DNA from: Candidatus Aceula lacicola
GTDB lineage: Bacteria > Omnitrophota > Gorgyraeia > Zapsychrales > Aceulaceae
Direction: 5' to 3'
DNA length: 46,164 nt
NCBI GenBank assembly: GCA_030765785.1
Contig: JAVCCC010000003.1
Span: 1 to 46,164 of the forward strand
The position numbers were made by a program, and so were the translations under genes. Positions 25,940-33,720 of this stretch are shown one piece after another. The notes beneath the pieces are model-generated. The model was not told the DNA's origin, ran no database searches, and saw nothing but the letters and a program-made list of their open reading frames with translations. Within the stretch, counting starts at the first letter, position 1; each line of letters starts with the position of its first letter.

Positions 25940-25966
25940 TATAACTAGGATGCAAGATGTTGACAA
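25938..25966 (-). promoter_or_regulatory. promoter P2 of cvpA-nif3-dnaG-rpoD
   Basis: Minus-strand TTGTCA (25961-25966), 17-base spacer, TATAAA (25938-25943). Its start point falls inside the palindrome at 25924-25939. The -35 box is one arm of a larger inverted repeat (TTGACAA at 25960-25966 and TTGTCAA at 25982-25988). Confidence 0.55.
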
Positions 25967-26095
25967 ATAATGACTTACAACTTGTCAAGGGGGGGATTAA
26001 ACATTTATATTTTTTTTAAATCTAATAAACAAAAATATTAAATATTAATCCTAAATTACGAATGAATATCTGCTTTTATTAAGTTATCTTGAGCT

Positions 26096-29000
26096 TTATA
26101 CCCCTGCACCAAGAGGTTCCCGTACTTGTTTAGGAGCTTCATCCTCAGACAAGCGAACCGAAACAATCTTTGAAACCCCACGCTCTTGCATAGTAACACC
26201 ATACATAACGTCTGAGCAATTGATCGTTTTCTTATTATGCGTGATAACAATAAACTGGGCGATCTTAGAAAACTCTTGCAATAGATAGCTATAACGTCCA
26301 ACATTAGACTCATCTAATGCTGCGTCAATCTCATCTAAAACACAGAACGGACTTGGCTTAACTTTGAATACTGCAAAGATCAAAGCAATCGCAGCCATCG
26401 TTTTCTCGCCGCCAGAAAGAAGGCTAATGTTTTGCAATTTCTTTCCAGGAGGTTTCGCAATAATATCAATTCCAGATTCTAAAACATTCTCTGGATCAAC
26501 TAAAACAAGATCTGCCTCCCCACCGCCAAATAACATGCGGAAATAAATACGAAATTCTTCACTAACTTTTGTAAATGTATCAATAAACAACTGCCTAGTT
26601 GTTCGATTAATCTTATTGATCGTTTGATGAAGCGAATCTTTTGCTTCCAAAAGATCACTTTGTTGCTTTGTTAAAAATTCAAAGCGCTGTCTCAGCTCTT
26701 CATATTCTTCAATAGCAACTAAATTAACTGTTCCGAAAGATTCACATTTCTTCTTCAGCTGATCGATCTCTTCTTTAAGCCCTTGAGCTTCTACCTCTTT
26801 CTTCATCTCCTCAAGCTTAATTTTAAACTCTTTAATCTCAGTTTTACGTTTTTGAAGATTTATCTGCTCTTCATCTTGCTCAAGACCATAAGTTGAAAGC
26901 TCAACATTCTGAAAATCATCAGACGACTCAATATCATCGATTGATAAATTAAGGACTTCGTCAAAATCAATTTTATATGCTTGTGACAATTTGTCTTTTA
27001 AGCTTTGCTCACCAAAAGATAATTCTTGTTTTTTAAGTTCCCGATTATGAGCATCATTTCGAATCTCTTCAAGATTTTCTTCCACCTCTCTAATTTGAGG
27101 CCGCATCTCAGAAATTCGGCTATAAACATCTTCTTTTTGACGATCATATGCTGTCAACGCTTCCTTGAGATTCTGCTTTTTCATCTCAAGCTCTTGTATC
27201 TTGAAACGAATCTGATCGCTAGACTGCAAATGCTCTCTTTTCTTTGCCTGACGTTCAAAGGCCTCTGATTCAAGACGGCGTAACTCCTCAACGCCACCAT
27301 TAAAAGTCTCTTCAAAAATTCTTAAATTTTCCTCTTGTCCTTCTTCTTGTTCACGTGAAGACTCAAGCTCAGTTTGAAGTTGTGCGATTTCAACAACAAC
27401 AGACTCTCTTTGTTCTGATTTTCCAACAATCTCATCTTGGCGCTGCTTAATGCGCGCCTTTAACTGATTAATCTCATCATCAACAAGATTAAGCTGTTCT
27501 GTCAGATTGTCTTCTCTATTCTTTAAGTCATTCAAACTTTCTTTTGCTTCAGTTAATTCCTGGCTAATAATATTAAGCTCATCCAAAAGCTTACTAGATT
27601 CATCTAAAATATTATTTTTATCAGCTTCAAATCGAGACAATTCTCGCTCTTGTTGATGAATATCAAGATTAACATGATTGATTTCATCTTCTTGTCGTGC
27701 GACTTGATCTGCCATACTATTTTTTTCTTCAATATATCTTGCGATCTGAGATGTAAGCTCCTCAATCTTAGACGTAATTTGTTCTGGATCTAACTCGATA
27801 AACTTTGTTTCACAAGAAACCTCATACAATCCTTGCGCTTGTGCATTCTGAAAATGCTCAGCCAAAACTCTTTGCCTTGCTTCATCACACTTTACAACAC
27901 CTTTTATTTTTCCAATAATTCCTTTTATCTCTTCAAGCGGTGGCTGCGATGTTAAAAGCGTTCCTTGAGCAACAGGATCTGATGTATTTTCATACTGAGC
28001 ACGCATGTCCTCGATAAACTCTCGTTTTGATATCAAAGATAACTTTGAATTCTCCAGCTCACTAATCGTTTTCTCAAGCACAGAAAACCTTTGCTTAATT
28101 TCATTAAGGGCATCTTGTTTTGATTCTCGATTCGTCTTAAGATCATCGATTTTCTCAGAACAACGATCAATGTCTTCAGAAACACTTCTAAGCTTATTGT
28201 CAATCGCCTCTTTTTCAAGATTGACTTTATTGTTTTCAAGATCTAGTCGACGTTTACGTGCTAAAGCCCCTTGAAAATTTTTCATGATCTCTGTGGATTC
28301 ATTCTTCAAATGAACCTGAGATGTTGATCGCTCAAGAATCACTTCTTCTTCTTGCTTAATTCCATTCTTATTGTTGCGAATATCTCCCTCTATTTGAGCA
28401 AGATAATCTTTTCGTGTTGCAACGGTCTCAACGTTTCGAATAATCGTTTCTTTAAGAGTCTGAAAAGATTCTTTTAAAGAATTAATTTTTTCTTCTTGTG
28501 TGCGACATCTCTCTTTAAGTTGATTCTTTTGCTCTTCAATCTTAACCTCATTAGTGTCAATAGATTCAATGCGTTCTTCATTAAACCCAATTTGTCTATT
28601 TTCCATCTCAATTTGGTTTTCAACTTTAATGTTTTCTCTATGAAGTTCATTTGCTTTTTCATCCAATTCAGAGATAAAATTGTTTTCTTGTGATAACCGA
28701 CCATTGAGAACTTCTAGCTGATTATGAAGCGCTTGTTCTTCAGCCTGAAAATCATTCAAAGAATTCTGAAGCTCATCCCGTCTTTCGCCAAACGTCGACA
28801 GCTGATATTCAGAAAAAATAAATTCTAATACTTTAAGTCGTTCATATCCTTCTTTGTAACGCTGAGCTTTCTTTGCCTGACGTTCAATAGACGAAATTTG
28901 CCGTTTAACTTCAATAATAATATCATTGCTTCGCAATAAATTATTTTCTGTATCTTTAAGTTTATTTAACGCTTCGCGTTTTTTAGATTTATATTTTGTG

Positions 29001-29500
29001 ATTCCAGCCGCTTCATCAAAAATAAGTCGTCGATCATCTGGACGAGCACTGACAATCAAATCTACTTTTCCCTGCTGCACTAAAGAATACGCTTCTGCTC
29101 CAACGCCGGTCCCCATAAAAAGCTCTAAAATATCTTTAAGCCGAACAGGTGTCTTGTTTAAAAGATATTCACTTTCGCCAGAACGAAACAATCTTCGCGA
29201 TACAGTGACTTCATCATATTCAATAGGAAAAACTTTATTTTCATTAGAAAAAGTCAGGCTCACTTCTGCAAAATTTAAAGGCGCCCTTTTATTTGTTCCA
29301 TTAAAAATAACATCTTCTCGAGAAGAGCCGCGTAACTCCTTAATGCTCTGCTCACCTAAAACCCAACGAATGGAATCAAACACATTACTTTTTCCGCAAC
29401 CATTTGGACCAACAACCGCAGTGATGCCAGGCTCGAAGTTCAAAACAGTTTTGTCTGCGAAAGACTTAAATCCAAAAATTTCAAGTCGCTTTAAATACAT
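26096..29500 (-). CDS. smc: chromosome segregation ATPase SMC with a short hinge
   Basis: A 1134-residue SMC, the ATPase of bacterial condensin. The N-terminal head has Walker A GPNGCGKSN (residues 31-39) and the Q-loop region WVLGEQSIKELRG. The C-terminal head has the ABC signature LLSGGEKTMAAIAL (about residue 1030) and Walker B FCVLDEIDAALDESN (about residue 1055). Two long antiparallel coiled coils join at about residues 500-570. There only some 70-80 residues (IKGIIGKIKGVVKCDEARQR and following) replace the usual hinge of about 150-170, and the glycine-rich dimerisation motif is not seen. The reading frame is intact. It follows the acyl carrier protein gene by 47 bases. ScpB is at 15498-16343. 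Confidence 0.95.
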   Translation of the reverse strand: MYLKRLEIFGFKSFADKTVLNFEPGITAVVGPNGCGKSNVFDSIRWVLGEQSIKELRGSSREDVIFNGTNKRAPLNFAEVSLTFSNENKVFPIEYDEVTVSRRLFRSGESEYLLNKTPVRLKDILELFMGTGVGAEAYSLVQQGKVDLIVSARPDDRRLIFDEAAGITKYKSKKREALNKLKDTENNLLRSNDIIIEVKRQISSIERQAKKAQRYKEGYERLKVLEFIFSEYQLSTFGERRDELQNSLNDFQAEEQALHNQLEVLNGRLSQENNFISELDEKANELHRENIKVENQIEMENRQIGFNEERIESIDTNEVKIEEQKNQLKERCRTQEEKINSLKESFQTLKETIIRNVETVATRKDYLAQIEGDIRNNKNGIKQEEEVILERSTSQVHLKNESTEIMKNFQGALARKRRLDLENNKVNLEKEAIDNKLRSVSEDIDRCSEKIDDLKTNRESKQDALNEIKQRFSVLEKTISELENSKLSLISKREFIEDMRAQYENTSDPVAQGTLLTSQPPLEEIKGIIGKIKGVVKCDEARQRVLAEHFQNAQAQGLYEVSCETKFIELDPEQITSKIEELTSQIARYIEEKNSMADQVARQEDEINHVNLDIHQQERELSRFEADKNNILDESSKLLDELNIISQELTEAKESLNDLKNREDNLTEQLNLVDDEINQLKARIKQRQDEIVGKSEQRESVVVEIAQLQTELESSREQEEGQEENLRIFEETFNGGVEELRRLESEAFERQAKKREHLQSSDQIRFKIQELEMKKQNLKEALTAYDRQKEDVYSRISEMRPQIREVEENLEEIRNDAHNRELKKQELSFGEQSLKDKLSQAYKIDFDEVLNLSIDDIESSDDFQNVELSTYGLEQDEEQINLQKRKTEIKEFKIKLEEMKKEVEAQGLKEEIDQLKKKCESFGTVNLVAIEEYEELRQRFEFLTKQQSDLLEAKDSLHQTINKINRTTRQLFIDTFTKVSEEFRIYFRMLFGGGEADLVLVDPENVLESGIDIIAKPPGKKLQNISLLSGGEKTMAAIALIFAVFKVKPSPFCVLDEIDAALDESNVGRYSYLLQEFSKIAQFIVITHNKKTINCSDVMYGVTMQERGVSKIVSVRLSEDEAPKQVREPLGAGV

Positions 29501-29547
29501 AGAAATACCCTTTCCTTAAAATAAAATCTACAAAAATATAACTATCA

Positions 29548-29814
29548 TTACACGGATAAAACACCTGCAATAATATTGTCAACAATTTCTGCTGTTGCAT
29601 TAAGCGTTGTAAATTTTGGCAGCGCATCCTCTGGAATTACAATCTTATATTTCTTCTCAATCCCTGCCAAAATTTCCAAAGCCATCATAGAGTCCATACC
29701 AAGGTCCTTAACAAAATTGGCATCCCCGTCTATTTCCGACGAATCTGACTCTAAAATTTCGGCAACAAGCGCGCGTAAATCTTCAATAAGATCGACTTTG
29801 CTTATATTTGCCAT
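29548..29814 (-). CDS. acyl carrier protein
   Basis: An 88-residue acyl carrier protein with the phosphopantetheine serine at position 42 in DLGMDSMMALEI (the usual motif is DSL; here DSM). The four-helix pattern and acidic character (EILESDSSEIDGDANFVKD) are typical. I chose the ATG at 29814 because AAGGAGGAGGAGT lies directly before it; an upstream in-frame codon at 29847 lies within the HTH gene. Its start overlaps the HTH gene stop by 13 bases. No fatty-acid or polyketide genes adjoin it, so whether this is the housekeeping AcpP or a specialised carrier is open. Confidence 0.9.
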   Translation of the reverse strand: MANISKVDLIEDLRALVAEILESDSSEIDGDANFVKDLGMDSMMALEILAGIEKKYKIVIPEDALPKFTTLNATAEIVDNIIAGVLSV

Positions 29815-29996
29815 ACTCCTCCTCCTTGGTGCTGAGTTTCCAACCATTGATCAATTTTTTCCTTTTTAAATCTCCATTGCCCCACTGCCTTGATTGCAGG
29901 AATTTTTCCCTTTTTTACCCAATCATAAACAGTACGCTTTTTAACGCGTAAATAGTCAGCAACTTCCTCTATAGTCATTAATGAATTAATGGCCAT
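29802..29996 (-). CDS. excisionase-type helix-turn-helix DNA-binding protein
   Basis: A 64-residue protein of the MerR-like/excisionase HTH_17 group. The sequence MTIEEVADYLRVKKRTVYDWVKKGKIPAIKAVGQWRF is the complete winged-helix motif, with the helix-turn-helix at residues 7-30 and the wing at KAVGQWRF. Such single-domain proteins are found both in mobile elements and as stand-alone regulators. No integrase or phage gene is near, so a host regulator is more likely here. It is the first gene of an apparent HTH-ACP-smc operon and could autoregulate it. Only a weak GGA precedes the ATG at 29996. Confidence 0.85.
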   Translation of the reverse strand: MAINSLMTIEEVADYLRVKKRTVYDWVKKGKIPAIKAVGQWRFKKEKIDQWLETQHQGGGVWQI

Positions 29997-30069
29997 TCCG
30001 TTTTCTTTCTTTTTATATCTTATTAGAACATTTTAAACTTTTTAACAACATCGAGTGACTTTGATAACT

Positions 30070-30098
30070 ACTTTATTACATAAAATACAGCATGTCAA
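30070..30098 (-). promoter_or_regulatory. predicted promoter of the HTH-ACP-smc operon
   Basis: Minus-strand TTGACA (30093-30098), 17-base spacer, TAAAGT (30070-30075). Start near 30063, leaving a leader of about 67 bases. Confidence 0.55.
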
Positions 30099-30428
30099 GT
30101 AATTTTACATAATATTTTCTGTATTCACCTCTTTTAACTATAAAAGTCATTAAACTGCATTAAAAATACTCTATCTTACATACTTTGACATAAACTTACA
30201 TCCTTTACATATTAGCAAAAAACTATAAAATACGCCAATTTCTTCCTTAATTAATACCTAACAAAATATTAAAATTAAAACTCTAGCAAGCATGCTTTAC
30301 CAATTCTAGTTTTTACTTATTTATATAAATAAAGATTAATATATATAAGAACATAAGAAAATCTATTTAAATGCGTTTTAAGCCTAAAAAAATATTTTAT
30401 TTAACCACCATAAAAATCAAAAAAAATA
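30099..30428. other. very AT-rich divergent intergenic region
   Basis: About 330 bases between the divergent HTH and acyl-CoA dehydrogenase promoters with no credible gene on either strand. It contains imperfect direct repeats at 30175-30192 (CTTACATACTTTGACATA) and 30195-30211 (CTTACATCCTTTACATA), spaced 20 bp, about two helical turns. A plus-strand TTGACA lies within the first copy, but no good -10 follows it. Further TTACATA pieces occur near 30075 and 30110. Confidence 0.5.
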
Positions 30429-30458
30429 TTGCCTACTATACTATCTATATGGTAGTAT
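30429..30458 (+). promoter_or_regulatory. predicted acd-etfBA promoter overlapped by an inverted repeat
   Basis: TTGCCT (30429-30434), 18-base spacer and TAGTAT (30453-30458). An inverted repeat, ATACTATC (30438-30445) and GGTAGTAT (30451-30458), 7 of 8 positions symmetric with a 5-base centre, covers the spacer and the -10 box, where a repressor could act. Confidence 0.5.
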
Positions 30459-30520
30459 GGGAAAGTTTCGTAAGAACAAATTAAATTGTCAATTTTATCC
30501 AAATCAATCGGAGGACTTCT

Positions 30521-31672
30521 ATGGATTATTTATTAACCGAAGAACAAGTGATGCTCCGAGATCTTTGCCGAGAAATCACTGTGGAGAAAATTATACCAGT
30601 TGCTGGAGAGCTTGATAAATCAGAAAAGTTCCCTTGGGATGTCGTTAAGGTTATGGCTGAATCTGATATCTTCGGCGTTTATATCGACGAAAAATACGGT
30701 GGAATGGGTGGCGGACTTATGGAGCTATGTATTGCCATTGAAGAATTTTCAAGAGGATGTGCTGGTATCGCTCTTGCCTTCTCAGCCACAGCTCTTGGAA
30801 CAGACCCTATCATTTTATTTGGAAACGAAGAACAAAAAGAAAAATATCTTCCAGACATCGCCTCTGGTAAAAAACTAGCTGCTTTTGGTATCACTGAACC
30901 AGCTGCTGGTTCTGATGCAAGTGCCATGCAAACCACAGCCAAAAAAGATGACGATCATTATATCTTAAATGGAACCAAACACTTTATCACAAACGGTGGT
31001 GACGCAGAAATTTACACCATCGTTGCTATGACAAATAAATCCAAAGGCGCACGTGGCGCAAGTATTTTTATCGTTGAAAAAGATACTCCTGGATTTACAT
31101 TTGGAAAAAAAGAAGACAAAATGGGTATCCGAGGATCTTCCACACGAGAACTTATTTTTACAGATTGCAAAGTCCCTAAAGAAAATTTGATCGGCAGAGA
31201 AGGTCAAGGGTTTATTATTGCTATGCGCACATTTGATATGTCTAGACCAGGCATTGGCGCTCAAGCCTTAGGTATCGCTCAAGGATCTCTAGACGTTGCC
31301 GTTAAGTACGCCAAAGAAAGAAAACAATTTGGAAAACCTATTTCTAGTTTTCAAGGTATCCAATTTATGCTTGCTGACATGGCAACACAGATCGAAGCGG
31401 CTCGCGCTTTAGTCTATGCTTCTGCACGACAAATTGATGCAGGCGCAAAAAATCTGGCTAAAGATTCTGCCATGGCAAAAATGTTTGCCTCTGATACGGC
31501 TATGAAGGTTTCAACGGACGCTGTTCAAATTCTTGGTGGATACGGCTATATGCATGAATATCCTGCAGAGAAATTTATGCGTGATGCAAAAATTACTCAA
31601 ATCTACGAAGGTACAAATCAAATTCAAAGAAATATTATTGCCCTTAATTTAATCAAGGAAACTTCAAAATAA
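30521..31672 (+). CDS. acyl-CoA dehydrogenase
   Basis: A 383-residue FAD flavoenzyme of the short- or medium-chain acyl-CoA dehydrogenase family. Its parts are an N-terminal helical domain, the beta domain with FGITEPAAGSDASAMQTTA and LNGTKHFITNGG (FAD contacts), and a C-terminal helical domain ending with the catalytic base Glu363 in IYEGTNQIQRN. The chain length of its substrate cannot be fixed by eye. GGAGG lies 6 bases before the ATG. It is followed by etfB with a 1-base gap and then etfA. This acd-etfB-etfA order, with a ferredoxin-fused EtfA, is like the caffeyl-CoA reductase (CarCDE) and butyryl-CoA dehydrogenase bifurcating complexes. I infer an enoyl-CoA reductase direction in anaerobic metabolism. 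Confidence 0.93.
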   Translation: MDYLLTEEQVMLRDLCREITVEKIIPVAGELDKSEKFPWDVVKVMAESDIFGVYIDEKYGGMGGGLMELCIAIEEFSRGCAGIALAFSATALGTDPIILFGNEEQKEKYLPDIASGKKLAAFGITEPAAGSDASAMQTTAKKDDDHYILNGTKHFITNGGDAEIYTIVAMTNKSKGARGASIFIVEKDTPGFTFGKKEDKMGIRGSSTRELIFTDCKVPKENLIGREGQGFIIAMRTFDMSRPGIGAQALGIAQGSLDVAVKYAKERKQFGKPISSFQGIQFMLADMATQIEAARALVYASARQIDAGAKNLAKDSAMAKMFASDTAMKVSTDAVQILGGYGYMHEYPAEKFMRDAKITQIYEGTNQIQRNIIALNLIKETSK

Positions 31673-31673
31673 T

Positions 31674-32456
31674 ATGAATATCATCGTTTCAATTAAACAA
31701 GTTCCAGATACCACGCAAGTGCGCATTGATCCGGAAACAAACACGCTAATTCGTGAAGGTGTCGAATCTATTATCAATCCTTTCGACATGTACGCCATCG
31801 AAGAAGGTGTTCGTCTTAAAGAAAAGCACGGCGGAAAAACTATTGCCATTACCATGGGACCACCTCAAGCTGAAGCAGCCTTAAAAGAAGCTATTTCTAT
31901 GGGTTGTGATGAAGGCTATTTAATTTCTGATCGTGCCTTTGCTGGATCAGATACGCTTGCAACAGGATATACTCTTGCGATGGCTGTTAAGAAAATCAAA
32001 GATTTTGATATTATTCTTTGTGGAAAACAAGCATCCGATGGAGACACAGCTCAAGTTGGTCCGGGCATCGCAACGCAGCTTGATATTCCTCAAGTCACTT
32101 ATGTTAAAAAAATTGAAGACATCAAAGATAAAGTAGCCACTGTAGAACGCATGACAGAAGAGGGTTTTGAAATTGTCAAAACATCTCTGCCTTGCCTTCT
32201 GACAGTCGTCAAGGAAATCAATGAGCCTCGCATCCCTTCTTTAAAAGGTCGAATGAAGGCAAAAAAAGCAATCATTCCAACGTGGAAAGCCATTGATCTC
32301 GATGTGGATGAAGTGCGGCTTGGATTAACAGGGTCTCCAACATGGGTTTCAAAAATTTTCACCCCTCCTCCTCGACCTAAAGGCAAAATCTTTGAAGGTG
32401 AACCAGAAGACACCACGACACAGCTTACTGATTTATTAAAGGATAGGTTAGTTTAA
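31674..32456 (+). CDS. etfB: electron transfer flavoprotein beta subunit
   Basis: A 260-residue EtfB. It opens with the family strand MNIIVSIKQVPDTTQVRIDPETNTL, then NPFDMYAIEEGVRLKEKHGG. The segment GKQASDGDTAQVGPGIATQL near residue 120 is the form seen in anaerobic, bifurcating ETFs that bind FAD in the beta subunit; mitochondrial-type EtfB carries a different AMP-binding version. It lies 1 base after the acyl-CoA dehydrogenase gene and 1 base before etfA. The bifurcating assignment is family knowledge applied to this motif. Confidence 0.94.
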   Translation: MNIIVSIKQVPDTTQVRIDPETNTLIREGVESIINPFDMYAIEEGVRLKEKHGGKTIAITMGPPQAEAALKEAISMGCDEGYLISDRAFAGSDTLATGYTLAMAVKKIKDFDIILCGKQASDGDTAQVGPGIATQLDIPQVTYVKKIEDIKDKVATVERMTEEGFEIVKTSLPCLLTVVKEINEPRIPSLKGRMKAKKAIIPTWKAIDLDVDEVRLGLTGSPTWVSKIFTPPPRPKGKIFEGEPEDTTTQLTDLLKDRLV

Positions 32457-32457
32457 A

Positions 32458-33654
32458 ATGAGCATAAAAATTATTACAGATAAATGCACAGGATGTACTC
32501 TTTGCGTTAAAATTTGTCCTTTTGGAGCAATCACAATGGTCAGCAAAAAAGCTGTCATTGACTTAGATCAATGTACACTATGTGGCGCTTGCGTTGATTC
32601 CTGCAAGTTTGACGCTATCGAACTCAAACGTGATTCTAGTAAAACGCCAAACTTGGAAGACTATAAAGGAATTTGGATCTTTGGTGAACAAAAAAAAGGT
32701 GTTATTCAATCTGTCGTTTACGAACTTCTTGGAAAAGCTCAAGATCTTGCCAAAAAATTAAATACTAAGGTATGCTGTGTTGTTCTTGGACACAACATGA
32801 AAAACAATCTCAAAGAACTGATTCATCGCGGCGCAGATAAAGTCTATGTGGTGGATGCTCCTGAACTAGAAAACTTCTTGGATGAGCCATACACAAAAGT
32901 TTTAGTTAACTTACTTCGTAAATATCGACCAGAAATATTTTTATGCGGTGCAACATTTATCGGACGGTCTCTTGTCTCCCGTGTTGCTGTCAAACTGCAC
33001 ACAGGATTAACAGCAGATTGTACCGGACTCGATATTGATGAAAAAGAGAAATTCTTGCTTCAAACACGCCCGGCCTTTGGCGGAAATATTATGGCCACAA
33101 TTTTAAGCAAAAATCATCGCCCTCAAATGGCGACGGTTCGACATAAAGTTTTTAAAGAAGCGGATGTTGACACAACGCGTAAAGGTGAAGTTATTGAAGA
33201 AACTGTTTCTAAAACACTCCTAACTTCACGAACAAAGCTTTTAGATATCGTTGAAGAAGTTACCTCTACCGTTAATATCGCAGAAGCCGACATCATCGTT
33301 TCCGGCGGACGCGGAATGAAGAGTCCAGAAAACTTTGAAATCTTAGAAGAACTTGCCAAGGTATTAGGCGGCGCTGTTGGGGCATCTCGAGCAGCTGTTG
33401 ATAGTGATTGGATTCCATATTCACATCAAGTTGGTCAAACAGGAAAAACAGTTTGTCCAAAGATTTATATTGCCTGTGGCATTTCAGGCCAGATTCAACA
33501 CCTTGTTGGAATGCAATCTGCTGACATTATCATTGCGATTAATCAAGACTCTAGCGCACCAATCTTTACAGTGGCCAACTATGGTATCATCGGAGATCTG
33601 TTTAAAGTTGTTCCTCTTTTAACTGCAAAATTCAAGAAAGCATTGAATCAATAA
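32458..33654 (+). CDS. etfA: electron transfer flavoprotein alpha subunit fused to a ferredoxin
   Basis: A 398-residue EtfA with an N-terminal two-[4Fe-4S] ferredoxin domain. Residues 1-60 carry CTGCTLCVKICPFGAI and CTLCGACVDSCKFDAI, eight cysteines in the canonical spacing. The EtfA domain I follows. The C-terminal FAD domain has SGGRGMKSPENFEIL, GASRAAVDSDWIPYSHQVGQTGKTV, ACGISGQIQHLVGMQ and the PIFTVANYGIIGDLF block. Ferredoxin-fused EtfA is known from CarE of Acetobacterium and related anaerobes, where the clusters relay low-potential electrons to or from ferredoxin. It ends just before a strong palindromic terminator. Confidence 0.95.
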   Translation: MSIKIITDKCTGCTLCVKICPFGAITMVSKKAVIDLDQCTLCGACVDSCKFDAIELKRDSSKTPNLEDYKGIWIFGEQKKGVIQSVVYELLGKAQDLAKKLNTKVCCVVLGHNMKNNLKELIHRGADKVYVVDAPELENFLDEPYTKVLVNLLRKYRPEIFLCGATFIGRSLVSRVAVKLHTGLTADCTGLDIDEKEKFLLQTRPAFGGNIMATILSKNHRPQMATVRHKVFKEADVDTTRKGEVIEETVSKTLLTSRTKLLDIVEEVTSTVNIAEADIIVSGGRGMKSPENFEILEELAKVLGGAVGASRAAVDSDWIPYSHQVGQTGKTVCPKIYIACGISGQIQHLVGMQSADIIIAINQDSSAPIFTVANYGIIGDLFKVVPLLTAKFKKALNQ

Positions 33655-33666
33655 ATTTTAGTTTAC

Positions 33667-33710
33667 ATAGAAAAAGGGCCGCAAAAATATTTTTGCGGCC
33701 CTTTTTCTAT
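33667..33710. terminator. bidirectional terminator, 44-bp perfect palindrome
   Basis: A perfect 44-bp palindrome whose stem includes GGGCCGCAAAAAT flanked by A5 on one side and T5 on the other. It lies 12 bases after the etfA stop (plus strand) and 10 bases after the glgC stop (minus strand), so it can terminate both convergent genes. Confidence 0.92.
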
Positions 33711-33720
33711 TAAATAAATC

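Noticed and set aside
26960-28400. Possible Rad50-type zinc hook in SMC
   Set aside because: Two cysteines occur near the arm junction but about 30 residues apart, not as CxxC.
28926-29519. Plus-strand 197-codon open frame antisense to smc
   Set aside because: It mirrors the highly conserved SMC head coding region and has no family resemblance or ribosome-binding site.
29802-29996. Excisionase-type gene as a sign of a prophage or integrative element
   Set aside because: No integrase, attachment repeats or phage genes are nearby; the neighbours are housekeeping genes in one operon.
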